Part shown: one piece after another, positions 37,301 to 43,100 of the stretch | Position numbering within the stretch: the stretch's first letter is position 1 | Layout: the number at the start of each line of letters is the position of its first letter | Assembly (NCBI GenBank): GCA_035582835.1 | Contig: JAYKAV010002945.1 | Location: 444,513-508,512 of the forward strand | From: Phoebastria nigripes | Taxonomy: Eukaryota > Chordata > Aves > Procellariiformes > Diomedeidae | Reading direction: 5' to 3' | Length of the DNA stretch: 64,000 nt | Made by a program: the position numbers and the translations under genes | The notes under the pieces: model-generated | Database searches by the model: none | What the model was told of the DNA's origin: nothing | The model's input: only the letters and a program-made list of their open reading frames with translations

Positions 37301-40173
37301 CTTGGAAGTTCTCTGCAAGTAAGAAATCATTAACAGATTTCATTTGCCTACAATATTAGGTCAAATTATAGTAGGCATCAAGTACATTCACATCACTTTT
37401 GGACTGTTGTGGAAAATTACAGATCTCAGGAGGCCCCAAAGCTGTTTCACTGCTGATCTAATAAATACAATATAACCAGTTATAACACTTATGTGAAAAT
37501 TCTTTCCCCTTGTTAGGAACAGAAAAATTCTCCTAGAACAAAGCTCTGTGTACACCTTAAGATACACAAGAAGACAAGAACAGTGAACATTTGGGAAAAT
37601 GTACTTGCAAGATAATGACTGACTGAAATGAACATCAGACACCCACACCCATTCTGCATATATAGACAGACCGACAAATAGGATTCACATGAATTTAAAC
37701 AGCATGAAAATGCTCAACGAAAAGTGAAAGAAACAACTACAAGATAAAAAAACCACAAAGGTATGGGATGTCTTTACAGAGAAAGATGACAGAAAAAAAC
37801 AAACCCACCCTGTGGGGTGCACATTTCCAGTTTCTCTTCCTCCCTCTCCCACTGTAGTATTCACATTCACGCAGCTAAACTGTGTTTGATTAAGAGGCTG
37901 ATTTGGTGGAAAGCTAATCTTGGTTTGGTTTTCCACTCCCCCAGGTTAATTTTGGCACCAATGAGCTTGCCAGACCAAATAACAAGATGGTCACTGTGCA
38001 GGGAGAAGGGGGAGGACTGCGGAACTGCTGTAGTCTCAGTTTAGATGGTACTAAACCACCATATTTTGAAGCACAAGTTAACTTCAGCTTGGATACCCAC
38101 CTGGGTATCTGCAGGTTAGCAGGAAGTATTAAAATCCTCCCTGCATTTCTACTTCCAGAACACCTGCAAAAATCTTTGAATCTCTATTCTTCTGCTCTAA
38201 AGCAAAATAAACACATGACCATTCCCTCAGAGGGAGTTGTCCCTTTCTGGACAGATGCCGCACAGATCATTTGCCTTACTTACAAGGCCAACACCATTCT
38301 GTATATTGGCCCTTTACAGTGACCTGATTTCAAGAAGTAACTTATTTGCTTTTTGGAAAACGTGACTCTTGTTTCACATAAATCTTAGAAGCAAAATAAA
38401 ATGTGAAACATAATGAAAAAGCAAATAATCATGTTCATGGAGGTGACCAGACTAGTTAGCACCAGCTTGCTAGTCGTTAGTTATCAGAAACTCATTGTTT
38501 TCTGTTGCTTCAGCCTTCAGAGGCCTTTAACACAAAACAAATGTCAAGGAAAGTTAAAATTTTTGTTCCAACAACTGATAATTTATTATCATAAACATAC
38601 AGTATTGAAACCTGTTTGGGAACACTAGTTGAACAACAAATGTTGGATTGAAAACAACTGATTAATACATGCCACAAAATACTAGCTGTCTGAAAAATCC
38701 ACACATGAGTTAAAAGCACCAAAGTGATGTAATTTTTGTTGCTTGCCTTCCCAAAAGCAGTGACTCATAATGCCCACTGCAAAGAAGATGAAAAAATCTT
38801 CAGAAAACCTACCATCAGGGATGTTTCTATAACCCTCTTTCTTCTCCATTTATTTTGTTCTTCCTCTTTCAGTAATTCTTACTGTTCTCCATTGCTTTCA
38901 TCTCACTCTCCCTCATATCACCCAGGATATAGTTGGAATTGTCTCCCATTTAAAGGCACATTTCTGCCTTTCATTCCTCAGGAGAAGATTAAGATAAACT
39001 CATCCACACAAAGTATTTGAATAAAATTTTCTATTGCAAATAAATTAAAGGTTATCATACAATTTATTTTACCTAGATTTATGCTAAACATTCTGCAGAA
39101 CGCTCTGACCACACAAGAGGAAGGTTATTTTTGTTGTCATTACTTCCTTGACTAGGAATGCCCATCACTAACTTTAGGTCATTATAAAAATCATAGATAT
39201 ATATTTATGCACTCCTACCTGATTAAATTCTGGCACACCTGGCATCCTGCAGGACACCTGTGATAAAAGATGGATAATTAATACATGCTTGTATAAAAGA
39301 AAACATCTGTAATGGTATTCATAAAATATCTATTCACCTGTGAAAAAATTCTCATCAACAGCATTAAAGGCTGTATTTTTCTGCACTCACCCCTGAAAGA
39401 TGTACTGGGTAACTTCAGTGATTTGTCTGGCGTTTTACATCTCAGACGGTACGTCCAATCTGCATTTCATAGATGAGTTATCTATCTACTCTACACTATC
39501 CATGTGTTCAAAACAATATGATCAAAATTACAAGTTTACACCCTCAGAATGTGATCTTACCGAGTTTATTTAGGCAACATCATTCACTAGATACACAACC
39601 TGGAATGCCAAATTATGTTTGCTTTCTCAGGTCCTAAAACACAGGTTGAGGATTTGGTCTTTTCCTTACTCTTTCACACTTTATGCCAGCCTGAGCAGAA
39701 ACCTCTATCTCAGAAGACTGTAATCAGCAGCAGGCATTATTCTGAGGAAGGGAGAAAATGGCGGTACAGGATTAAGAATCCCTGTGCGGCAGTAACTCCA
39801 TGTAACTCAACCTCTCAATTGGATGCCATACCACAGTTTTGGTTATTGGACTGAGAGTAACACATCTAAGAAGCCTAGGAAAGTCAGTTGTTGCCAATTT
39901 CTAATTCAAACCAACAGCCTCATTTAAAACGTACTGGTGACAGTATCTGTGAAAACCCATAAACACCAGCAAGCATCAACTGGGGCATTGCAAAACTGCA
40001 AAGAACTTCATCCAAGCTACACACAACGCCCATAGAAAATTATTCTGATTCTTTCTAAATGTAACAGAAAGAAAGTTAAATTAATTGTTTTACCTGTGAG
40101 GATCTTTTGAACTGGGAATGATGTGTGCACATTCTCTTTTACTGAAGACCTCTTCGATCCAAGATTTGGGGGA
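1051..40173 (-). CDS. TRPM6: TRPM6 channel-kinase, N-terminal half (exons 2-21, spliced; 3' part off the left edge)
   Basis: TRPM6 is a plasma-membrane Mg2+/Ca2+ channel with a C-terminal alpha-kinase; in mammals it works with TRPM7 in epithelial Mg2+ uptake. Twenty minus-strand exons join in consistent phase to 969 codons with no stop. They cover the TRPM homology region (residues about 1-745), the conserved pre-S1 segment (exon 18), S1 (exons 19/20), S2 (exon 20), and S3, S4 and the first residues of S5 (exon 21). The pore, TRP box, coiled coil and kinase are outside the window. TRPM6 is preferred over TRPM7 because exon 21 has the ISEPGKF and LRWSDPP...TAGRL pattern without the TRPM7 insertion between S3 and S4, and because exon order and residues follow mammalian TRPM6 closely. 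The Met start is not in these exons; see the exon 1 candidate at 54018-54191. The match is from memory of the family, not from an alignment run. Confidence 0.96.
1303..3384. other. TRPM6 intron 20
   Basis: 2.1 kb of AT-rich sequence. It holds a C9T11 homopolymer junction (1418-1437) and the palindromic MITE-like element at 2033-2141. The rest shows nothing I recognise. Confidence 0.7.
2033..2141. mobile_element. Palindromic MITE-like relic (15-bp perfect terminal inverted repeats)
   Basis: GCCCTGATCCTGCAA at 2033-2047 is the exact reverse complement of TTGCAGGATCAGGGC at 2127-2141. The 79-bp interior has weak further palindromy (ACGCATATGA against CTCACATGAG). The arms resemble a widespread old amniote palindromic repeat seen in turtles and birds, as I recall it. 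The class is unassigned; no target duplication is clear. Confidence 0.6.
3385..3513 (-). CDS. TRPM6: TRPM6 exon 20 (S1 to S2)
   Basis: 129 bp, phase 0 to 0, 43 codons. The acceptor TTTGTAG precedes ATG at 3513 and the donor gtaagc follows 3385. It begins [16 protein letters not shown], the body of S1, then has SVQEWLV and a second hydrophobic segment ending AIEKVRE, the S2 helix. Residues match mammalian TRPM6 and TRPM7 at the expected place. Confidence 0.97.
3514..4558. other. TRPM6 intron 19
   Basis: AT-rich intron with a T-rich run at 4337-4370. On the minus strand this is A-rich, not a pyrimidine tract. Nothing else recognised. Confidence 0.6.
4559..4693 (-). CDS. TRPM6: TRPM6 exon 19 (variable linker and start of S1)
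   Basis: 135 bp, phase 0 to 0, 45 codons. The first 28 codons are a poorly conserved acidic and polar linker. They are followed by the family motif [17 protein letters not shown], which leads into S1. The acceptor is a pyrimidine tract plus AAAG before 4693. The donor after 4559 is gttggt, a weak site, but it is the only one that keeps the frame into exon 20. The linker is a few residues shorter than the mammalian one. Confidence 0.93.
4915..5060 (+). mobile_element. MIR-like SINE relic, plus strand
   Basis: The pattern ...GACCTGAATCCACTCCTG...GCAAAGTCACTTAATCACTCTGTG...CTTTCCCCATCTGTGAAATACAGATAAGTAAC follows the core and 3' half of the MIR consensus, the ancient amniote tRNA-derived SINE. 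It is strongly diverged. Recognition is from memory; a RepeatMasker run would settle it. Confidence 0.55.
7225..7350 (-). mobile_element. MIR-like SINE relic, minus strand
   Basis: The stretch ATGAAGTGACTTGTCCAAGG followed by TCAC and a later CCAGCGATCAAACAC resembles the antisense MIR core (AGTGACTTGCCCAAGGTCAC in many copies). It is diverged and shares the same reading as the plus-strand copy at 4.9 kb, in the opposite direction. Confidence 0.5.
7470..7625 (-). CDS. TRPM6: TRPM6 exon 18 (pre-S1 segment)
   Basis: 156 bp, phase 0 to 0, 52 codons. The acceptor CTCTTTTAG precedes 7625 and the donor gttagt follows 7470. It encodes the hydrophobic segment [20 protein letters not shown] and then [10 protein letters not shown], both hallmarks of the TRPM6/TRPM7 region between the cytosolic domain and S1. 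The last 15 codons are low in conservation. Confidence 0.95.
7626..8222. other. TRPM6 intron 17, nothing seen
   Basis: 597-bp intron. Overlapping open frames on both strands at 7819-8143 have no family resemblance and are treated as chance. Confidence 0.65.
8223..8451 (-). CDS. TRPM6: TRPM6 exon 17 (MHR end, highly conserved)
   Basis: 229 bp: one base that completes the split Lys codon from exon 16, then 76 codons. It contains [19 protein letters not shown] and [19 protein letters not shown], among the best conserved stretches of TRPM6/7. The acceptor CTACTCTAG precedes 8451 and the donor gtaaca follows 8223. Confidence 0.97.
8452..9417. other. TRPM6 intron 16, nothing seen
   Basis: About 1 kb of AT-rich intron with no repeat or RNA gene recognised. 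Confidence 0.65.
9418..9698 (-). CDS. TRPM6: TRPM6 exon 16
   Basis: 281 bp, phase 0 in, 93 codons plus two bases. It starts with a basic, variable stretch (about 30 codons, HKCKKKSKE) and continues into [20 protein letters not shown] and FFWQHGEEA, both typical of TRPM6/7. It ends in a split Lys codon at a gtatga donor. The acceptor TTTATAG precedes 9698. Confidence 0.97.
9699..10763. other. TRPM6 intron 15, nothing seen
   Basis: About 1.1 kb of AT-rich intron with no repeat or RNA gene recognised. Confidence 0.65.
10764..10874 (-). CDS. TRPM6: TRPM6 exon 15 (variable linker; two possible acceptors)
   Basis: 111 bp (37 codons) if the acceptor TTTTCTCAG before 10874 is used, or 87 bp (29 codons) from CTTCATCAG before 10850. 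Both keep the frame. The conserved part is [18 protein letters not shown] at the 3' end, matching mammalian TRPM6. The donor gtaata follows 10764. The start is the least certain of all internal exon boundaries here. Confidence 0.9.
10875..12642. other. TRPM6 intron 14, nothing seen
   Basis: 1.8 kb of intron. The open frames at 11759-12130 overlap on both strands and show no family signature. Confidence 0.6.
12643..12783 (-). CDS. TRPM6: TRPM6 exon 14
   Basis: 141 bp, phase 0 to 0, 47 codons. The acceptor GTGTTTCAG precedes 12783 and the donor gtaact follows 12643. It encodes [20 protein letters not shown], then [18 protein letters not shown], as in mammalian TRPM6. Confidence 0.97.
12784..15197. 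other. TRPM6 intron 13, nothing seen
   Basis: 2.4 kb of intron without recognised repeats or genes. Confidence 0.6.
15198..15251 (-). CDS. TRPM6: TRPM6 exon 13 (18-codon micro-exon)
   Basis: 54 bp, phase 0 to 0, encoding [18 protein letters not shown]. The acceptor CACTACAG precedes 15251 and the donor gtaata follows 15198. It is too short for most ORF calling but is needed to bridge exons 12 and 14, and it matches the mammalian protein. Confidence 0.95.
15252..15784. other. TRPM6 intron 12, with a 15-bp tandem duplication
   Basis: 533-bp intron. TCAAACTCTCCCCAC occurs twice in tandem at 15353-15382. On the minus strand the copies are G/A-rich. Nothing else recognised. Confidence 0.6.
15785..15919 (-). 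CDS. TRPM6: TRPM6 exon 12
   Basis: 135 bp, phase 0 to 0, 45 codons. It encodes [20 protein letters not shown], then [20 protein letters not shown] and YNT, part of the ankyrin-like helical repeats of the TRPM cytosolic domain. The acceptor is CGGGAG before 15919 and the donor gtgagt follows 15785. Confidence 0.97.
16950..18115 (+). mobile_element. CR1 LINE copy, 5'-truncated, with assembly gap
   Basis: The left part (16955-17077) encodes the reverse transcriptase motif A region ([20 protein letters not shown]). The right part (17998-18115) is the CR1 3' untranslated end with the terminal GATTCTATGATTCTATTCTA tail. The middle is 920 Ns. It is 5'-truncated inside the RT domain, as is usual for CR1. 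Its 3' end is nearly identical to the antisense copy at 63849. Confidence 0.92.
17078..17997. other. Assembly gap (920 N)
   Basis: A run of N inside a CR1 copy, so any long open frame across it is meaningless. The missing bases are most likely CR1 reverse transcriptase sequence, though other insertions cannot be excluded. Confidence 0.98.
18250..19645 (+). mobile_element. Ancient, heavily decayed LINE (CR1/L3-like)
   Basis: Frames are broken by many stops, but islands in the right order look like a non-LTR polymerase: a CCAGGTGG...ATTCATCTAAG...GTTCCC stretch near 18560 (GPGGIH-like), a [11 protein letters not shown] catalytic island near 19080, [11 protein letters not shown] near 19170, and a late island at 19480-19540 resembling the region after the thumb. 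It is far more diverged than the flanking CR1 copies. The left limit is vague and 18116-18250 may also belong. Confidence 0.5.
19648..20015 (-). mobile_element. CR1 LINE 3' end, antisense
   Basis: It begins with AGAATCATAGAATCATTTAA, the reverse complement of a CR1 tail, and reads back through the 3' UTR and the last codons of the polymerase (GCGCGATAAGGTCTCCCCTC, then AGCCTCC). It is 5'-truncated, about 370 bp. It closely resembles the 3' part of the sense copy at 20095-21262. Confidence 0.92.
20095..21262 (+). mobile_element. CR1 LINE copy with partly open RT frame
   Basis: 5'-truncated at RT motif A, then about 238 open codons from 20215 to 20931. These include [16 protein letters not shown], the catalytic FADD (20347-20358), and the later [20 protein letters not shown] region. 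It ends with the CR1 3' UTR and the GATTCTATGATTCTATTCTA tail. It has an N at 20190. A good part of the frame is intact, which suggests a fairly young copy, but it lacks the 5' half and cannot be autonomous. Confidence 0.93.
22046..22090 (-). mobile_element. Possible MIR fragment
   Basis: GATCATCTCGACTTCACAGA followed by TAGTGAACTGAGCCCAAAGAG has the flavour of the antisense MIR core (ACAGATGAGGAAACTGAGGC). Very short and diverged, so only a hint. Confidence 0.28.
23172..23272 (-). CDS. TRPM6: TRPM6 exon 11
   Basis: 101 bp: two bases completing a Gly codon, then 33 codons ([20 protein letters not shown], then [13 protein letters not shown]). The acceptor TTTCCTAG precedes 23272 and the donor gtacta follows 23172. 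It is separated from exon 10 by an intron of only 120 bp, and from exon 12 by the 7.25-kb repeat-rich intron 11. Confidence 0.97.
23393..23465 (-). CDS. TRPM6: TRPM6 exon 10
   Basis: 73 bp, phase 0 in, 24 codons plus one base. It encodes [20 protein letters not shown], then ALLK, with the split Gly completed by exon 11. The acceptor CTAACAG precedes 23465 and the strong donor gtacgt follows 23393. Confidence 0.96.
23466..25774. other. TRPM6 intron 9, mostly one CR1 copy
   Basis: 2.3-kb intron, of which about 1.47 kb is the CR1 copy at 23862-25328. The flanks show nothing else. Confidence 0.75.
23862..25328 (+). mobile_element. CR1 LINE copy, 1.47 kb, RT domain to tail
   Basis: It starts at the FEKSW motif before the RT domain and carries [18 protein letters not shown], the motif A island with [21 protein letters not shown], a catalytic FVDD (24446-24457) and [20 protein letters not shown]. 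It ends with CCAAACCATTCTATGATTCT. It is broken by a stop near 24130, a frameshift near 24630, and Ns at 24653 and 25300. It differs from the intron 11 copies in 3' UTR and codon choice, so it is another CR1 subfamily. Confidence 0.93.
25775..25898 (-). CDS. TRPM6: TRPM6 exon 9
   Basis: 124 bp: one base plus 41 codons. It encodes [20 protein letters not shown], then [20 protein letters not shown] and S, as in mammalian TRPM6. The acceptor TTTTTCAG precedes 25898 and the donor gtgagt follows 25775. Confidence 0.97.
25899..27252. other. TRPM6 intron 8, nothing seen
   Basis: 1.35 kb, strongly AT-rich around 26330-26640 with a short TATATATATTTATT run near 26630. No repeat family recognised. Confidence 0.6.
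27253..27427 (-). CDS. TRPM6: TRPM6 exon 8
   Basis: 175 bp: two bases, 57 codons and two bases. It carries [20 protein letters not shown] and then [19 protein letters not shown], the nucleotide-fold-like core of the TRPM homology region. The acceptor GAAACAG precedes 27427 and the donor gtgagt follows 27253. Confidence 0.97.
27428..28734. other. TRPM6 intron 7, nothing seen
   Basis: 1.3 kb of AT-rich intron with no repeat or RNA gene recognised. Confidence 0.65.
28735..28906 (-). CDS. TRPM6: TRPM6 exon 7
   Basis: 172 bp, phase 0 in, 57 codons plus one base. It encodes [20 protein letters not shown], then [20 protein letters not shown], a signature of TRPM6/7. The acceptor TTTTCTTAG precedes 28906 and the donor gtgagt follows 28735. 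Confidence 0.97.
28907..29691. other. TRPM6 intron 6, nothing seen
   Basis: 785-bp intron with no repeat or RNA gene recognised. Confidence 0.65.
29692..29816 (-). CDS. TRPM6: TRPM6 exon 6
   Basis: 125 bp: two bases completing a Gly codon, then 41 codons including [11 protein letters not shown] and [19 protein letters not shown]. The IPPWG motif is universal in TRPM proteins. The acceptor CTGTTTAG precedes 29816 and the donor gtgagt follows 29692. Confidence 0.97.
29817..30654. other. TRPM6 intron 5, nothing seen
   Basis: 838-bp AT-rich intron with no repeat or RNA gene recognised. Confidence 0.65.
30655..30868 (-). CDS. TRPM6: TRPM6 exon 5
   Basis: 214 bp, phase 0 in, 71 codons plus one base. 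It encodes [11 protein letters not shown], then [20 protein letters not shown]. The Ser codon at 30776-30778 corresponds to human Ser141, the site of the S141L mutation reported in hypomagnesemia with secondary hypocalcemia; it is conserved here. The acceptor TTCTTCCAG precedes 30868. The donor is gtagtg after 30655. Confidence 0.97.
30869..31236. other. TRPM6 intron 4, nothing seen
   Basis: 368-bp intron with no repeat or RNA gene recognised. Confidence 0.65.
31237..31417 (-). CDS. TRPM6: TRPM6 exon 4
   Basis: 181 bp: one base completing an Arg codon, then 60 codons. It contains [37 protein letters not shown] and [11 protein letters not shown]. The acceptor is TTTTTAATGTGAG before 31417, a slightly unusual AG site after a good pyrimidine tract. 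The donor gtaata follows 31237. Confidence 0.95.
31655..31730 (+). mobile_element. CR1 3' tail fragment
   Basis: GGGTTGGACTAGATCATCTT, then CAAAGGTCCTTCCAACCCAA and CTGTGATTCTGTG are the last bases of a CR1 3' UTR. Only about 75 bp remain, so the copy is very short. Confidence 0.8.
32967..32989 (+). other. G-quadruplex-forming motif
   Basis: Four G runs of 4, 5, 5 and 6 bases are separated by single bases (C, T, T). This fits the strict G4 pattern with one-base loops, the most stable type. It lies on the plus strand, the template strand for TRPM6, so the nascent RNA would carry C runs. Confidence 0.85.
34404..34466 (+). repeat. 33-bp tandem duplication (1.9 copies)
   Basis: The unit AGCTGCTTTTACCTCAGAGA continuing to TTACCATAGCTGC starts at 34404 and again at 34437, with no mismatch over the 30 shared bases. 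The exact identity points to a recent event. The unit length is a multiple of three, but I see no gene here. Confidence 0.9.
35490..36119 (+). mobile_element. Solo-type LTR of an avian endogenous retrovirus
   Basis: It begins TGTCATGGTTTAACCCCAGT and ends ...GAAACCAGGACA, with the canonical TG...CA ends. It is flanked by a perfect 5-bp duplication GCCAC (35485-35489 and 36120-36124). No retroviral internal genes are visible, so it appears to be a solo LTR, unless the internal part is lost in the 413-N gap. The ends match an LTR family I recall from many neoavian genomes; the exact family name is not claimed. Confidence 0.85.
35597..36009. other. Assembly gap (413 N) within the LTR
   Basis: A run of N inside the LTR. 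The missing part of this family is usually GC-rich and repeated genome-wide, which explains the break. Open frames that cross it are artefacts. Confidence 0.97.
39219..39257 (-). CDS. TRPM6: TRPM6 exon 3 (39-bp micro-exon)
   Basis: 39 bp: one base, 12 codons ([12 protein letters not shown]) and two bases. The acceptor TTATCACAG precedes 39257 and the donor gtagga follows 39219. It supplies the Cys-rich stretch before exon 4 and matches the mammalian protein at nearly every residue. No ORF call would find it. Confidence 0.93.
39258..40093. other. TRPM6 intron 2, nothing seen
   Basis: 836-bp intron with no repeat or RNA gene recognised. Confidence 0.65.
40094..40173 (-). CDS. TRPM6: TRPM6 exon 2 (common N-terminal exon)
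   Basis: 80 bp, phase 0 in, 26 codons plus two bases. It encodes [20 protein letters not shown], then SSKDPH with a split Arg. The acceptor TCTTTTCAG precedes 40173 and the donor gtaaaa follows 40094. In human TRPM6 alternative first exons are reported to splice to the equivalent exon. It has no Met, so an upstream coding exon is required. Confidence 0.95.
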
Positions 40174-43100
40174 CTGAAAAGACATTTCAAACGTAATTGT
40201 ATTCCTGAACTTAAGAACATAATTGCAAAAATTGCACTATAATGTCTACATGGCTGTATATGCATAACACATAACTCAGAATTATTCCCATCACGTTAGA
40301 TGAAATCAAACACTATAAGCTGAAGCTACAGCTCTGAACAGTTCTAGCCCTTCACCCCCAAGCTTCACACAGCTCCACAGAAAGATCAATATTAAAATTT
40401 ATTCTCACCCCTCACTAATAAACATGAAAATTATTTAGAGGATCTGTCAAACACATGTACAACAGAGGAAGTGGTAAGGATGAATCAGAACTGCCTAAAG
40501 GACTGCACTTCCCTTCTGCCAGAAGACTAGCAAATGGCAATCTTACTAAAGCTGTAAGCGTCAAAAAAGGCAAGATTTTCTTTTTACCTGGAAGAGACAG
40601 TTGATTCCTTCTTTTATTGTTCCTAACAGAGTTAAGGATAGATTCACCCTGGTTATATGTTTGCTGAACTAGGACTACAGTGAAATGCAAAAGCAAGGAC
40701 CAAAGACTAGACCTAGCACTTAGAGTGTATGACAGGTGGGTTTTTTCCACTGGCCGCCTGGGACACTGTGAAAACTGTCTCAGTGAAGCCTGTTGCAGCT
40801 CAGTAAGCTGAACAGTCACTGTGGTACACAGATTTTTTTCAAAGAATCTCAGTGGGAGTCTTTGAACTTCTTTCTCTTCAGGTCTATCAGGATCAAATTG
40901 CCCGAAAGGAATGATAGTTTTTGGATGCTGAACTTTGAAATCTCTGGGACTGAATTTAGTAAACACTGGAAGCAAAGGATTTTTTCTTGTCATCAAAGGG
41001 GACTTGCAATGGACAGATATTTTATCACAAATATGAAATATAATTATACCAACCATTATAGTCTCATTGTTTCTCATGTTCATCTTACTCTCTGTCTATA
41101 TGTTGTCTACCTTATACATAGACAGCAAGCTCTCTAGTACAGGGCACTGTAGGGTCCTGGTTTATGATCAGGCATACAAGGCAAACAGTAATCAAGTAAT
41201 AAACATTGACTCCTTATTCACTCCTCATGTTTAAAAATGATTGTTCCTCTGCAAAATGTCTACTCTATAAAAATACTTATGGTAAGTACTTGTCTCCATA
41301 CTTGTTTGTAAAATGCATCTTTCGTACAATGACTTAGAAAAGAATTAAATTTATGAGAATGCCAGTAATTCAACTTATTAAGAGTACTGCTGGGAGCATC
41401 TTATGGATGGAGTTCAGCAATATTTTTTATAAAAGAGAATACCTCTCTCTTATCTCCTGAATGGAATTACGATCCTTAATAAAGCAGGCCCATTTGAGGT
41501 TTTTTCACTTCAGCTTCACATCCCTAAATACCCCCACATAATCTCCCAGCCAGTCACACAGTTACGGAGGACCACGAGCCACCTGAGTGAACTATCGGCT
41601 TGTGCAGGTGGGGACCCAGCTTCCACCAAGACTAATGGGAGTCCTACCTTTGGTTTTAAAGTACCCTGAAACAGGCCCCCATTGGCAAAGATGAAAGAGA
41701 TCATTAAAAAGCAGTTTGCTGGTATTGGTGTGCATGAGTATTCTTCTGGGAGCAACTAATTGAATTGTGTCTGGTTGAGCTTCGAATGAAGGAGTAACAG
41801 CGTGGAAGATCCTCAGGGCTGGACAGAGCACGGGCACGCAGGAAAATTAATTATCTTAGAAAGAGACCTACTGAAGACAAGGTGCAAAAATTAAATCCAG
41901 AGAAAAACCTTGGAAACAGTGAAGCAAATTTCATTACCAGAGGGCACGTACACTCTGCTCTTAAAAACATTTTGGTAGTATTCTCGTTAGCAATCAGTAT
42001 TGTTTCACACTTCCTAAACGACTTTATTCTAGTTGTTTGAGCTACCAAGCAAAACAGTGGAATGTTTCTAATATTATAGAACCTGGGACTCTGATTTTTC
42101 TGAAACCCATTACTATTTCTGGTAATTGGCTTTCAATCAGAACTAGGGAACAAAAGATCTTTTTATGTTATGGGATGCCTTGGATAAGAATGAACTTCAC
42201 TAAACTTTTCATTAACAGGAAAGGGTGTGACAGAATGGACAAGAGATTGACAAGCCTTACAGCATTTGCTGAGGCAGGATGCTCAGCCTTGTGAGAGAAC
42301 AACAACATCCAACCGCTGTCACTTTGATTTAGTAAGAGCAGTAGTAGTTCAAAGCAATTNTGAGCAAGCTGTTGGCATTGCACAGTCTCAGGTAGCTTCC
42401 CTTGAGCTACTTTACCTCCAGCATGACATATTCTGGAAAGCAAGCGTTATCTGGGTATCTTTCCAGGTGCAAAGGCCAGCATTGGAGATATACAGCCCAG
42501 TGTAACAGGGAAGCATCGCATCAGCTTAGGCACCAACAGCAAAACATTCTGCCAGCTAAGCAAGGCACTGGCACTCAGCTAATCCATATGTGAATACACT
42601 TGAAAAGGGGTGTCAAAGAAGTTTTCACCTCCAAAGCTCAGTGTTCCTCATCATAAAGTTACACAATACAAGATAAAACACAAATCAATAATTTTAAAGG
42701 GGGGAGAGGTCATCTGGTACACAACAGCTGTTTGGTGTGGTTATTTCAAACCAAAATATAACTTAAGTCGTCAGGGATGGCAATACACTGTGTGAGTTGA
42801 AGTTACAACATCTAATATGGGAGATGAAGAGGCTCCTTCTCTGCTATCAGCTTTTTGAACATGTAAGCTGTCTCCTAAAAAACACAACTTGTTTCAAAAA
42901 ATTTTCTTTTTTTAGATTTTGGAGGGTGGTTGGGGGTTAAGACAAAAATATCATCTCTTAAAATTCTGGATGTTTTGTGTATCTTTTTTCAATTTGGTCA
43001 AAAAGCACCTGTGTTTTTCTGCAACTGAGGCAGTAAGGGCAGCAACCAATACACGCCACAGCTGATCAGGCCACTCTAGTCACAACAGGTCGGGCTCAAG

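Larger units (their letters stand above)
31418..39218. other. TRPM6 intron 3
   Basis: 7.8-kb intron. It holds a short CR1 tail (31655-31730), a G-run cluster (32967-32989), a 33-bp tandem duplication (34404-34466), and a CR1 copy split by an LTR (34750-36756). The stretches 31731-32966 and 36757-39218 show nothing I recognise. Confidence 0.75.

Noticed and set aside
1051..40173. Gene could be TRPM7, TRPM3 or TRPM1
   Set aside because: TRPM7 has an insertion between S3 and S4 that is absent here, and differs in the linkers. TRPM1 and TRPM3 have other sequences at MSEPGK/S4 and in the pre-S1 region. All exons follow TRPM6.
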